A stretch of DNA of 64,000 nucleotides. Source: Faecalicatena sp. Marseille-Q4148 (GTDB lineage: Bacteria > Bacillota > Clostridia > Lachnospirales > Lachnospiraceae). The notes beneath the pieces are model-generated. The model worked only from the letters and a program-made list of their open reading frames with translations. It had not been told where the DNA came from and did no database searches. The DNA is taken from NCBI GenBank assembly GCA_018228665.1, contig CP073692.1, positions 1,624,046 through 1,688,045 on the forward strand. The letters run 5' to 3'. How positions within the stretch are numbered: the first letter of the stretch is position 1; each line of letters begins with the position of its first letter. Positions 51,535-60,367 of this stretch are shown here, piece after piece. The position numbers were made by a program, and so were the translations under genes.

Positions 51535-53044
51535 CTACTAATCCGGCCTCCTCATCTTCCATTCTGCGTTTTTTCTTCTTTTTTACAATAATGACCGCAG
51601 CTACTACTGCAATTACAATTCCTCCGCCAATCACAAACGGGATTACCGGGAATCCTTTTTCCTCCGGTTCTTCCGGCATCTCCATCATCCCTACATCCTC
51701 TATCATCGGCTCTGTAACGAACATCGTCAGGTTCTTTTCAAATGTTGCAGGTGTTCCCTCTTCGTCTTCATATGACATAATCATTTTAACAGTTCCGTCT
51801 CCTGTTGTAGCCTGAACACCTGTCAGCATCGCATCTACAGAGGCAGTCGCACCCGATTCCACATTGCCGAGGAACTGTTCCTGTGCTTCGATGCCCTCTC
51901 CGGCAAAATTAACTTTCACATTATATAATTTTGTACGTCCAAGATTGTACAGATTGCACATCACATTGGCTTCCGATCCAACCTCAATGGAATCAGATGT
52001 CATCTCAAACTCACTGAATTCAAATCTCGCATCCTGCTTAATCGGAATCGATACGCTGGCTGTTGATTCAAACTGCGCTGCATCGCTATTCTCATACTTC
52101 ATACCGATATTGATGCTGTATGGTTTCTGCACCAGATCTGACTTTGCATTCAGTACGATAGAAATATCGCTTTCTCCATTCGCTTTTATCTTATCCAGGT
52201 AGATTGAGTTGGAGCCTGATGCCGGAAGAAATGCCGGTGATGCTGTATTTGCATCCTGTCCTTCTGTCGGCGCCTGCAGATCAAACAGCAGGTTCTGTAC
52301 TCCTGTTTCCTTTGAGGTATTCTTCAAATGAATGATCAGCTTAAAGTCTGTTCCGGCTTTTACAACTGCCGGTTCTGTAGAAAATCCTGTCACAATGACA
52401 CGCGGCACGGAAGCTGAACCTTCTCCTCCGGATACATCACCGTTGCTGATACCGCCTCCGATATCGATTCCTCCCATATCGCCCTGTCCTGAGTCTGTCG
52501 GCGGTTCCGGCTGTGGCTGCGGTTCCGGCTGCGGCTGTGGTTCCGGCTGTGCCTTTGCATTGATTCGGATAAACACATTCGGAGAAGCTGTATAAGCCGT
52601 TCCTTCCTCATCTTCATAAGTAATCGTAAATTTCAGCTCATACTTTCCTGCCTGTGTATCGTCCGGAACTTTCACTGCATATGTAAGCGGTTTTTCCTCT
52701 CCTGCCGCAATATCTTCAAGCTGTACTGTACTGTTCATGTTGCCGGTATCAAACGGCCATTTCTTCTCATTCTTCGGCACTGCAACAACATTTTTAATAT
52801 TTTTATCCGAATTGTTCTTAACCTTAATCTCCAGTGTCCCTTCTGTTCCTGCTTCATACACCGGCATCTCCTGCCCTTCTCCAAAGGACAGCTTTAATGT
52901 TGGTATCTTGGCGCTTACAGATGACTTTGTCTCTTCCGTCTTCTGTGATACTGTGTCTGCTGCCAGTGCCTCTCCCGGCTGAAACGCTGTGCCTACCATT
53001 CCCAGACACAGCAGCATTGCTAAAAATTTCTTACTTCTCTTCAT
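51500..53044 (-). CDS. Cell-surface membrane-anchored multi-domain protein of an ABC operon
   Basis: A 514-residue protein: signal peptide (about 1-30, RSKKFLAMLLCLGMVGTAFQ ... ALA), an immunoglobulin-like domain (about 40-165) similar to NEW3/CARDB domains, a Pro/Gln/Glu repeat then Gly-rich linker (about 165-215), two further Ig-like domains (about 215-330 and 340-450), a single membrane helix (about 470-490) and a basic-acidic cytoplasmic tail. It lies between the ATPase and permease genes and overlaps both, so the products are co-expressed. It may play the part that MacA plays in Gram-negative systems, but it has no recognisable MacA fold. The ATG at 53044 was preferred over a GTG five codons earlier. 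Confidence 0.82.
   Translation of the reverse strand: MKRSKKFLAMLLCLGMVGTAFQPGEALAADTVSQKTEETKSSVSAKIPTLKLSFGEGQEMPVYEAGTEGTLEIKVKNNSDKNIKNVVAVPKNEKKWPFDTGNMNSTVQLEDIAAGEEKPLTYAVKVPDDTQAGKYELKFTITYEDEEGTAYTASPNVFIRINAKAQPEPQPQPEPQPQPEPPTDSGQGDMGGIDIGGGISNGDVSGGEGSASVPRVIVTGFSTEPAVVKAGTDFKLIIHLKNTSKETGVQNLLFDLQAPTEGQDANTASPAFLPASGSNSIYLDKIKANGESDISIVLNAKSDLVQKPYSINIGMKYENSDAAQFESTASVSIPIKQDARFEFSEFEMTSDSIEVGSEANVMCNLYNLGRTKLYNVKVNFAGEGIEAQEQFLGNVESGATASVDAMLTGVQATTGDGTVKMIMSYEDEEGTPATFEKNLTMFVTEPMIEDVGMMEMPEEPEEKGFPVIPFVIGGGIVIAVVAAVIIVKKKKKRRMEDEEAGLVDEFDRLTEDEQ
52503..52550 (-). repeat. 18-bp tandem repeat encoding a Pro-Gln-Pro-Glu linker
   Basis: About 2.6 copies of the plus-strand unit GGTTCCGGCTGTGGCTGC (52503-52520, 52521-52538, 52539-52550) differ by single bases. 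They encode PEPQPQ repeats, likely a rigid stalk between domains; copy number may vary among strains. Confidence 0.75.
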
Positions 53045-53753
53045 GATGATCTTCCTCACTCTCTTTCCTGTTGTCTTCTATTTTAACGATTTTACCGTCA
53101 ATAATATGAAAAATCCTGTCTGCATAAGAAGCCAGATGGTTATCATGGGTAACCATGACAAGCGTCTTCTTCTGTCTGCGCACAACCTGCTGCATCAGCG
53201 TCATAACTTCTTCTGAAGTATGAGAATCCAGATTCCCGGTAGGCTCGTCTGCAAATATGATCTTCGGATTTACAACAAGAGCCCTCGCCACACCTACGCG
53301 CTGCTGCTGTCCTCCTGACATCTGCGACGGATAATGCTTCTTATGCTTTTTTAGATTTACAAGATCCAGCATCTGATCTGCCTTCTTCATCCGCACCGCT
53401 TTCGGAACACCCTGAAAGCTCAGCGGAAGGGCTACGTTCTCTGTGGCATTCATTGTTCCCAGCAAATGAAACGACTGGAAAATGAATCCTACATGATCTC
53501 GTCTGAATTTTACAAGCTGATCTTCATTCAGCTTTTCGATATGCTGATCACTGATGATGACCTCACCTTTCGTTGGCCGCTCCAGGCCTGCAAGCATATT
53601 CAGAAGCGTAGATTTACCGGAACCGGATGTTCCTACGATCGCACAGAATTCGCCTTCATATATCTCAAAGTCAACACCGTTCAGCGCTCTGACAATACTG
53701 TCGCCAACACGGTACAGCTTATACAGCTGCTTTACTTCTATTACTTTCTTCAC
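53031..53753 (-). CDS. ABC transporter ATP-binding protein (MacB/LolD type)
   Basis: A 240-residue ATPase with Walker A GTSGSGKST, signature [15 protein letters not shown] and Walker B IIFADEPTGNLD, the LolD/MacB form. The start is taken as GTG at 53753 because GGAAGGAG lies about nine bases upstream; the frame extends eight codons further to 53777. It is the first gene of the three-gene operon with the surface protein and permease. Confidence 0.92.
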   Translation of the reverse strand: MKKVIEVKQLYKLYRVGDSIVRALNGVDFEIYEGEFCAIVGTSGSGKSTLLNMLAGLERPTKGEVIISDQHIEKLNEDQLVKFRRDHVGFIFQSFHLLGTMNATENVALPLSFQGVPKAVRMKKADQMLDLVNLKKHKKHYPSQMSGGQQQRVGVARALVVNPKIIFADEPTGNLDSHTSEEVMTLMQQVVRRQKKTLVMVTHDNHLASYADRIFHIIDGKIVKIEDNRKESEEDHHEEK

Positions 53754-53900
53754 ATGCGTTACTCCTTCCTTCAACACCGTACTACAAGCAATAGTACACT
53801 TGAATTTATCATACTAGAAAACTGCCAAAAAAGATACTACAAAATCTTTAAGTTTTTATTAACTTTGAATATTCCCTGTTTTTCACTGTCTTTACCGCAC

Positions 53901-53939
53901 AAAAAAAGAACAGCAGTCCTTTTTTCAGAACGCTGTTCT
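53901..53939 (-). terminator. Terminator of the Na/Pi cotransporter gene
   Basis: On the minus strand AGAACAGC...GCTGTTCT is followed by TTTTTTT. Confidence 0.8.
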
Positions 53940-53962
53940 CTTTAGATTGATTTGATGATTCT

Positions 53963-55603
53963 TTATTCTGCTTTTTCAAGCACTTCTTCTGCAATATTTC
54001 TTGCATGGTCGGAAATACGTTCCAGACATACAAGCGCATCCAAGTATACGATACCTGCTTCTGTCGTGCACTGATTTTTTGTCAGACGCTTGATATGAGA
54101 TGCTCTCATAGAAATTTCCAAAGCATCTGCCTTTGTCTCTTCTTCTATAACAAGAAGCGCTTTCTCACGGCTTCTTGTCTCATAAGCCTCCAACGCATAG
54201 AAGTAACTGTTTGTACAAACTTCAATCATCTCTGTCAGCTCTTCTTTGCCGTCATCCGTAAACTGGGCTTTGCCCCCGATCAGTGATTCTGCAAATTCAG
54301 AGATATTTTCACAGTAGTCACTGATACGCTCGATATCAGACAGCACCTGAAGCATATGTGTTACTTCCTGATGTTCCTTCTCGCTGACCGCCAGGGAACT
54401 GAGTTTCACTGCATAAGATGTAATCTGGGCGCTCATCTTATCAACCACGTCTTCTTCTTCACAAATTTCACGGATCGCATCCCGATCAAGTGTAAACATA
54501 ACGGTTTTCGCTTTTCTCAGAGAATCTGCAACAATCTGGCCCATACGGATCAGTTCTTTTTCTGCAGACTGAAGCGCGATTCCCGGTGTCTCAAGCATAC
54601 GATCATCCAGAAGTACCTGTTCTTCTGTATTTTCGCTTTCTTCCACTCTGCTGATTTTCTTTGCAAGCTTAATAATCAGACCGGAAACCGGGAAGAGAAG
54701 CACTGTTGTTGCAATATTAAACACGGTATGAACAAGAGAAATCTCTGTCTGCGTAATCTGTCCTAATCCTGCCGCCGGATTAATTACCTGGAAGAATATG
54801 ATTGCTCCCACGCTGAAAATTACCGTACCAATAACATTAAACAGTAAATGCATAAATGCTGCTGTCTTTGCATTTCTCTTTGCTCCGATGGATGACAGAA
54901 GCGCTGTTACACAAGTACCGATGTTCTGTCCCATGATAATATAAATGGCTGCGTTAAACGGTACAAGACCTGCTGCTGCAAGACTCTGCAGAATACCAAC
55001 AGATGCTGAAGAACTCTGGATAATTGCTGTCACACCTGTACCTGCAAGAATTCCGAGGAGCGGATTTGCTCCAAGCGTTGTAAACACACTTCTGAATACT
55101 GCGGAATCCTGAAGCGGCTCTACTGCTGAAGACATTGTGGAAATACCGACAAATAACAGACCAAATCCAATGATAATATTGGAAATCTCTTTTGTCGCAT
55201 AGCGTTTTCCTGTCAGCATGACAATTACACCGATCATAATCGCAATCGGCGCCAGCGTTGACGGGCTTAAAAACTTCGCCCACTCCACACTGGAGACAAG
55301 CCATCCGGTTACAGTTGTACCAATGTTGGCACCCATGATCACGCCCATCGCCTGTGTCAGATTCATAATTCCTGCATTTACAAAACCAACTACCATGACC
55401 GTTGTTGCCGAAGAACTCTGAATCACAGCGGTAATAGATGCACCTAAAAGTACTCCGAGGAGCTTATTTTTCGTTAAAATCTCAAGCAGCGTCTTCATTT
55501 TGTTTCCTGCTGCATTTTCAAGCCCCTGTGCCATAATCTGCATTCCGTAGATGAACATACCAAGTCCGCCTACAAATGGCACAATGATATTTACATAGTT
55601 CAT
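53963..55603 (-). CDS. Na/Pi cotransporter family protein with C-terminal PhoU-like domain
   Basis: A 546-residue membrane protein. The N-terminal part contains two inverted NptA-type repeats with the QSSSA signature (ASITAVIQSSSATTVMVVGF at about 55-75 and GTGVTAIIQSSSASVGILQS at about 190-209). Eight or so helices reach to residue 310. The C-terminal part (about 335-546) is a PhoU-like helical bundle (SDIERISDYCENISEF, VCLERISDHARNIAEE). It imports phosphate with sodium or may export it. A Pho-box-like 17-mer lies upstream of its promoter, which suggests linkage to the pst-pho system. Confidence 0.92.
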   Translation of the reverse strand: MNYVNIIVPFVGGLGMFIYGMQIMAQGLENAAGNKMKTLLEILTKNKLLGVLLGASITAVIQSSSATTVMVVGFVNAGIMNLTQAMGVIMGANIGTTVTGWLVSSVEWAKFLSPSTLAPIAIMIGVIVMLTGKRYATKEISNIIIGFGLLFVGISTMSSAVEPLQDSAVFRSVFTTLGANPLLGILAGTGVTAIIQSSSASVGILQSLAAAGLVPFNAAIYIIMGQNIGTCVTALLSSIGAKRNAKTAAFMHLLFNVIGTVIFSVGAIIFFQVINPAAGLGQITQTEISLVHTVFNIATTVLLFPVSGLIIKLAKKISRVEESENTEEQVLLDDRMLETPGIALQSAEKELIRMGQIVADSLRKAKTVMFTLDRDAIREICEEEDVVDKMSAQITSYAVKLSSLAVSEKEHQEVTHMLQVLSDIERISDYCENISEFAESLIGGKAQFTDDGKEELTEMIEVCTNSYFYALEAYETRSREKALLVIEEETKADALEISMRASHIKRLTKNQCTTEAGIVYLDALVCLERISDHARNIAEEVLEKAE

Positions 55604-55657
55604 TTCTTCCTCCTGTAAATTCCCTTTTTCTTTTTGTTATTTTATTTTTCCTTATTT

Positions 55658-55686
55658 AAAATAGCATTATCTTTCCTGAATGACAA
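55658..55686 (-). promoter_or_regulatory. Promoter of the Na/Pi cotransporter gene
   Basis: On the minus strand TTGTCA, 17 nt, TATTTT. The Pho-box-like sequence ends 14 bp upstream of the -35. Confidence 0.55.
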
Positions 55687-55700
55687 GAATTAACTTTAAT

Positions 55701-55717
55701 TTTACATAGATTTAACA
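55701..55717. promoter_or_regulatory. Pho-box-like repeat between nptA and purF
   Basis: TTTACATAGATTTAACA on the plus strand matches the pstS box TTTACACAGATTTAACA at 16 of 17 positions, with a weaker third hexamer (TACCTT) 11 bp on. It sits between the divergent promoters. Confidence 0.5.
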
Positions 55718-55726
55718 TTATTTACC

Positions 55727-55756
55727 TTGACGCAGACATTATTTTAGTCTTATTAT
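55727..55756 (+). promoter_or_regulatory. Possible upstream purF promoter with AGAC/GTCT repeat
   Basis: TTGACG, 18 nt, TATTAT. The spacer contains AGACATTATTTTAGTCT, whose ends AGAC and GTCT are inverted repeats like those of the next promoter's operator. Confidence 0.4.
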
Positions 55757-55759
55757 ACA

Positions 55760-55788
55760 TTGACTTTTCCAGACATGTCTGGGATAAT
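55760..55788 (+). promoter_or_regulatory. purF promoter with palindromic operator in the spacer
   Basis: TTGACT, 17 nt, GATAAT. A perfect 14-bp palindrome, CCAGACATGTCTGG (55769-55782), fills most of the spacer, a classic repressor position. No purine riboswitch is visible, so control may be by an unidentified DNA-binding regulator. Confidence 0.6.
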
Positions 55789-55835
55789 TCTATCGTAAAA
55801 AATTCAAATAAATTTCAGGAAAAGGACTGATACTT

Positions 55836-57248
55836 ATGAATCAAAAGAACTGTTATGACAGTGGGCTTCACGAAGAGTGCGGAGTTTTCGGCATCTACGA
55901 TCCTTCCGGACACAATGTTGCATCTTCTATCTATTACGGATTATCTACACTTCAGCACCGCGGACAGGAATCCTGCGGTATCGCAGTTACTCATACGGAT
56001 GGACCAAAACGAAATATCCTTTCCCACAAAGGACTCGGACTTGTCAATGAAGTGTTTCATCCGGATATACTCCACGCGCTTCCGGGGAATATTGGTGTAG
56101 GACATGTGCGCTACTCTACTGCCGGGGCAACCACTGTAGAAAATGCACAGCCCCTTGTTCTGAATTATATAAAAGGCGCTCTCTCGCTTGTCCACAACGG
56201 CAATTTGACAAATGCGGAAGAAATGCGCCGCCAACAAGAAAGAACCGGAGCTATCTTTCAGACAACAATCGATTCCGAAGTGATTGCATATTCCATTGCC
56301 AGAGAGCGTATTCATACTGCTTCTTTGGAAGAAGCAGTTCTTCAGACCGCCCAGAAAATCCAAGGCGGATTTGCACTGATTATTATGAGTCCCAAAAAAC
56401 TGATTGGGATCCGCGATCCTCTCGGACTGAAACCTCTATGTCTTGGCAAACGGGAGGATACTTATATTCTTACTTCTGAAAGCTGCGCTCTCGCTTCTGT
56501 CGGGGCAGAGCTGATCCGCGATATCGCCCCTGGCGAAATGATTACTATCACCTCCGAAGGTATTACAACCGACACAACACTGTGTCAAAAGAAGCAGGCT
56601 CGCTGCATTTTTGAATACATTTATTTTGCGCGGCTAGACAGTTGTATCGACGGAATCAATGTCTATGATGCCAGAATTCAGGGAGGACGTGCCCTCGCCA
56701 GATCTTATCCTGTGGACGCCGATCTTGTTGTTGGTGTTCCTGAATCCGGCATTACCGCTGCAAAAGGCTATTCAGAGGAATCCGGAATTCCATTTGGAAT
56801 TGCCTTTTATAAAAACAGCTATGTAGGCAGAACTTTCATTAAACCAAGTCAGCAGGAACGAGAAGACAGCGTGAAAATTAAACTAAATGTTCTGGCATCT
56901 GTTGTCAAAGGGAAACGACTCATCCTTGTAGATGACTCCATCGTGCGCGGAACTACGATTGCCAACCTGATTCGGATGCTGAAACAGGCTGGCGCCCTTG
57001 AAGTCCATGTACGCATCAGTTCGCCGCCGTTTCTCTATCCATGCTATTTCGGAACTGATGTTCCGTCCAACAAACAGTTGATCGCACATCAGCATACAAC
57101 TGAAGAAATCTGTCAGCTGATCGGCGCTGATTCTCTCGGTTATATGAAAATCGAAGATCTGCAGTCCATGGTTGGTGATCTTCAGATCTGCAAGGCATGC
57201 TTTGACGGAAATTACCCGATGGATGTCTCACATTTAACACAAAATTAG
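55836..57248 (+). CDS. purF: Amidophosphoribosyltransferase
   Basis: A 470-residue enzyme that commits PRPP to purine synthesis. A short propeptide precedes the catalytic Cys15 (HEECGVFGIYD). The glutaminase domain (to about 240) contains GHVRYSTAG and LVHNGNLTN; the PRPP motif is LILVDDSIVRGTT (about 365-377). Cysteines in KQARCIFEYIYF and QICKACFDGNYP fit the iron-sulfur-containing Bacillus type. Other pur genes are not adjacent, and no terminator with a T-run follows. Confidence 0.96.
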   Translation: MNQKNCYDSGLHEECGVFGIYDPSGHNVASSIYYGLSTLQHRGQESCGIAVTHTDGPKRNILSHKGLGLVNEVFHPDILHALPGNIGVGHVRYSTAGATTVENAQPLVLNYIKGALSLVHNGNLTNAEEMRRQQERTGAIFQTTIDSEVIAYSIARERIHTASLEEAVLQTAQKIQGGFALIIMSPKKLIGIRDPLGLKPLCLGKREDTYILTSESCALASVGAELIRDIAPGEMITITSEGITTDTTLCQKKQARCIFEYIYFARLDSCIDGINVYDARIQGGRALARSYPVDADLVVGVPESGITAAKGYSEESGIPFGIAFYKNSYVGRTFIKPSQQEREDSVKIKLNVLASVVKGKRLILVDDSIVRGTTIANLIRMLKQAGALEVHVRISSPPFLYPCYFGTDVPSNKQLIAHQHTTEEICQLIGADSLGYMKIEDLQSMVGDLQICKACFDGNYPMDVSHLTQN

Positions 57249-57262
57249 CATATGATTCCGAT

Positions 57263-57289
57263 GCGTGGGAGGGCATTCCCCTCCCCGCG
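57263..57289. other. GC-rich hairpin between purF and spoVAE
   Basis: GCGTGGGAGGG-cattc-CCCTCCCCGCG pairs with one mismatch region between these convergent genes. No T-run follows on either strand, so termination here is uncertain. Confidence 0.4.
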
Positions 57290-57323
57290 GGATTAACTGC
57301 TCCGTTTTCAAATATTTCTCATC

Positions 57324-57680
57324 TTATTTTTTCATTTTCGGCTCAAAAATTAATGACGCCAGATATCCGAAAATCAAAGCTGCCGAAATTCCTACCGCAC
57401 TTGCCTGAAATCCTCCCATAAAGAGTCCGATAAATCCATTATTGTCTATTCCTTCTTTGACTCCTTTCCAGAGTACATTCCCAAATCCAAGCAACGGAAC
57501 GCTCGCTCCCGCTCCCGCATACTTCAGAAATGGTTCGTAAATCTGAAAGCAGCCAAGCACTGCACCGCTGCATACAAGCAGCACCATGACTCTTCCCGGC
57601 ATCAGCTTTGTCCGGTCCAGAAGAATCTGTACGATTGCACAGATCAGACCGCCTACCCAGAATGCATTTATATAATCCAT
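57324..57680 (-). CDS. spoVAE: Stage V sporulation protein AE
   Basis: A 118-residue membrane protein with about four helices, of the SpoVAC/SpoVAE family. Typical text: AFWVGGLICAIVQILLDRTKLMPGRVMV and GAGASVPLLGFGNVLWKGV. SpoVA proteins form the channel that moves dipicolinic acid into the forespore and out during germination. Last gene of the spoVA operon; AGGAGG precedes the start. Confidence 0.94.
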   Translation of the reverse strand: MDYINAFWVGGLICAIVQILLDRTKLMPGRVMVLLVCSGAVLGCFQIYEPFLKYAGAGASVPLLGFGNVLWKGVKEGIDNNGFIGLFMGGFQASAVGISAALIFGYLASLIFEPKMKK

Positions 57681-57698
57681 AAGTTCCTCCTGCTATTT

Positions 57699-58709
57699 TT
57701 AGATTTCTGCATGTTCCAGTACAATCCCGTGTGCAATTCCCGGAACACTCTCTCCTTCATTATAGCTGACAGTGGACATGAGTGCTCCTGTCGGCACAAA
57801 GAGTACCCGCTTCCACTCCCCGCTTACAAGCTTTGGCAAAATACATGCCGCCAGTGTTGCTGCCGCACATCCGCATCCGCTTCCTCCGGAATGGGTATCC
57901 TGCAGTTGTTGATCGAAAATCATCATTCCGCAGTCGTTATGATTACTCTTAATATCATTTCCCCGCTTTCGCATAAGGTCAAACAGAATACTTTGTCCCA
58001 CATAGCCCAGATCTCCGGTAATAATCCTGTCATAATCTTCTGCCCGGCGTCCAAAGTCTTCGAAATGTTTCAAGATCGTATCACAGGCTGCCGGCGCCAT
58101 GCACGCTCCCATATTTTGAGAATCTTTCAAACCATAATCAACAATTTTTCCAATGGTCACTCCGGCAATCCTTACGTTGCTCGGCGCGGTTCCCACAATA
58201 AAAGCCCCGCTCCCGGTCACAGTCCAGGAAGCTGAGAGCGGTCTTTGATTCGCATACCCAAGGGGAAAACGAAACTCCTTTTCTGCGCTTCCGAAATGGC
58301 TTGAAGTAACTGCAAGCATATAGTCTCCGTAACCGGCAGCTACACTCATAGATGCCAGCGCCAATGCTTCTCCGGAAGTGGAGCAGGCCCCATAGAGTCC
58401 GAACATTGGAATTTGAAATGCTTCCACCCCAAGAGATGTGGCAATTCCCTGTCGGAGCAAGTCCCCGCCAAACAGATAGCGAATCTGCTCCGGACCAAGT
58501 CCGGCTTTCCCAAGAGCAATCGCACACGCCTTATTCTGCATCCGGCTTTCTGCCGCCTCCCATGTATCTTCCCCGAAAAGGTTTTCATTATCTACAAAAT
58601 CAAATAGCGATCCTAAAGGTCCCGCTCCTTCTTTTTCTCCTACAACTGAAGCCGCCGTAATAAGATACGGCGCCTGTTCAAATGAAATACTCTGGCTTCC
58701 TTTGATCAT
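57699..58709 (-). CDS. spoVAD: Stage V sporulation protein AD
   Basis: A 336-residue thiolase-fold protein that binds dipicolinic acid in the SpoVA complex. Conserved text: MFGLYGACSTSGEALALASMSVAAGYGDY and NHNDCGMMIFD ... HSGGSGCGCAA. The ATG at 58709 shares one base with the spoVAC stop (TGATG), showing translational coupling. Eighteen upstream codons in the same frame belong to spoVAC and are excluded. Confidence 0.95.
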   Translation of the reverse strand: MIKGSQSISFEQAPYLITAASVVGEKEGAGPLGSLFDFVDNENLFGEDTWEAAESRMQNKACAIALGKAGLGPEQIRYLFGGDLLRQGIATSLGVEAFQIPMFGLYGACSTSGEALALASMSVAAGYGDYMLAVTSSHFGSAEKEFRFPLGYANQRPLSASWTVTGSGAFIVGTAPSNVRIAGVTIGKIVDYGLKDSQNMGACMAPAACDTILKHFEDFGRRAEDYDRIITGDLGYVGQSILFDLMRKRGNDIKSNHNDCGMMIFDQQLQDTHSGGSGCGCAAATLAACILPKLVSGEWKRVLFVPTGALMSTVSYNEGESVPGIAHGIVLEHAEI

Positions 58710-59263
58710 CAGAAATTTACCCCCATTCTTCCCAGAAGATAATAGAGCAGGCCAAGCATCCACGATGTCAGTATTCCATACAAGATAACCGGACCTGCAA
58801 TCGTAAATATTTTACAGCCCACACCGAAGACCTGTCCTTCCTTCTTATATTCAATTGCCGGCGCCGCTACCGAATTAGCAAATCCGGTAATCGGAACAAG
58901 AGCTCCTGCACCGCCCCATTTCCCGATTCTGGGATAAAGCCCCACCCCTGTCAGTAATACGCTAAGCAAAATAAGAAGAAGCGATGTCCACGCTCCACAA
59001 ATCTCCTGGTTCATTCCGAGTGACTGACAATAATTAGAAATCCCCTGTCCGATTACGCAGATACTTCCTCCTGTAATAAATGCTTTTATCATATTGGTAT
59101 ATACGTTATGCACCGGTGTTTTTTCTTTTACATAAGCTTCATATGCTTCCGCTCTCTTTTGCTTCTGTGCCTTTTTTTCCTCTTCTTTTGTCTCCATCCT
59201 TCTGGCATTAGCAAGTCCGTCTTTTACTTCCTGTCTCTGTCTTCTCCCGGATGCGTTTCCCAT
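58709..59263 (-). CDS. spoVAC: Stage V sporulation protein AC
   Basis: A 184-residue membrane protein. A long charged N-terminal tail (1-52, rich in Arg, Lys and Glu) precedes the SpoVAC domain with VYTNMIKAFITGGSICVIGQG and KWGGAGALVPITGFANSVAAPAIEYKKEG. In Bacillus, SpoVAC acts as a mechanosensitive channel for dipicolinic acid release. AAAGGAGA precedes the ATG; the tail is longer than in most homologues, but a good site supports it. Confidence 0.94.
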   Translation of the reverse strand: MGNASGRRQRQEVKDGLANARRMETKEEEKKAQKQKRAEAYEAYVKEKTPVHNVYTNMIKAFITGGSICVIGQGISNYCQSLGMNQEICGAWTSLLLILLSVLLTGVGLYPRIGKWGGAGALVPITGFANSVAAPAIEYKKEGQVFGVGCKIFTIAGPVILYGILTSWMLGLLYYLLGRMGVNF

Positions 59264-59279
59264 TTCTTATCTCTCCTTT

Positions 59280-59705
59280 CTACCAGCGATTCGCATAAAA
59301 TATCACTGCTCCAATTCCTTTTCCAAAGGCAATCCCGGCAATAAGCCAGGGAATCCCTTTGAGAATTTTTACTCTCCTGACAAAAATTGGAAAAATATTC
59401 AGGATTTCCGCCAGCGCCATAGACCAGCATCCTACAAAGATCCCTGCACATAATCCGAATATCGGCAAAAGAACCATACCTCCCGGAATGTTCAAACGAT
59501 ACAGGAAAAAAATATTTCCTAAAATCCCTCCGAGTGCAACACATTCTTCATATAATAATACCTTATCACCGGTACGGGTCCGATCTGCAAATTCGGAAAT
59601 CATGCCAAGTCCGATAATAAATGAAAACAGCCCTCCGGCAATTGCAACTCCGCCTGAAAAACCAATCATTCCAAGCAGAATCTGCGCCGCCCAATTCGGC
59701 ATCAT
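59280..59705 (-). CDS. spoVAB: Stage V sporulation protein AB
   Basis: A 141-residue membrane protein with four helices. LLGMIGFSGGVAIAGGLFSFIIGLGMISEFADRTRTG and MALAEILNIFPIFVRRVKILKGI are typical of SpoVAB. The start overlaps the spoVAA stop by four bases (ATGA). Confidence 0.93.
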   Translation of the reverse strand: MMPNWAAQILLGMIGFSGGVAIAGGLFSFIIGLGMISEFADRTRTGDKVLLYEECVALGGILGNIFFLYRLNIPGGMVLLPIFGLCAGIFVGCWSMALAEILNIFPIFVRRVKILKGIPWLIAGIAFGKGIGAVIFYANRW

Positions 59706-60367
59706 ACGCTTCCTCCTCTTCCCTTCGGATGCGGTTCTCCTGCATCGATCTCTACCTGTTCCCTTGAATAGTTTTGAATCAAAGTTGTCTGGATGTCGTT
59801 TTCATAGAGACGCATTTCCACTTCCATCGGTGTTGGATCTACTGCAAACTTGCGTCCGCCAAAATGATTGAAAAAGATTAAGATCCCAATCGTAAGACCA
59901 ACACTGTAAGTAAGTTCCAAAATAGTAAATCCATCCGAAGGACTGCCTGTCAGCAGCTCATAAACCTGTCCAAATAACTTCGCCATAGCCACATCATTTT
60001 GGAAAGCCATAATCGAAAATGCTGCTCCCACAAAGGAAATCAGCACTACCGCCGCTGTTTTACACAGATGGAACAGCTTGTTTGGTGTTTGTTGTTTCTC
60101 ATAGACAATAATCATATCCTGTGCTCCAAGATTCTGGATATCTACTTCCGGATACTGCCGGTGAATCAACTCAATTACCCTAAGAATACTCATCACATAT
60201 CTTCTCTGTTCTTTCGCATTGATTTTCAGTACTTTTATTGTTTTAATCTTTGACAGCATAATGGGATCTGTACATTCTACCGCCATAAGATCTCCTACCG
60301 TCACATCCGGCTTCTTCACTTCAATACATTGTTCCGCCTTCAGATAAACTGTCGTCTTCCCCGCCAT
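59702..60367 (-). CDS. spoVAA: Stage V sporulation protein AA
   Basis: A 221-residue protein with a soluble N-terminal domain (1-95, TTVYLKAEQCIEVKKPDVTVGD) and two membrane helices (about 108-130 and 150-175). NNFGGRKFAVDPTPMEVEMRLYENDI is typical of the SpoVAA C-terminus (here NHFGGRKF). The ATG at 60367 overlaps the stop of the preceding 73-codon gene (TAATG). Confidence 0.92.
   Translation of the reverse strand: MAGKTTVYLKAEQCIEVKKPDVTVGDLMAVECTDPIMLSKIKTIKVLKINAKEQRRYVMSILRVIELIHRQYPEVDIQNLGAQDMIIVYEKQQTPNKLFHLCKTAAVVLISFVGAAFSIMAFQNDVAMAKLFGQVYELLTGSPSDGFTILELTYSVGLTIGILIFFNHFGGRKFAVDPTPMEVEMRLYENDIQTTLIQNYSREQVEIDAGEPHPKGRGGSV

Noticed and set aside
55604..55835. Purine riboswitch upstream of purF
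   Set aside because: The distance from the promoter to the start codon is about 45 nt, too short for the aptamer, and the conserved core is absent.
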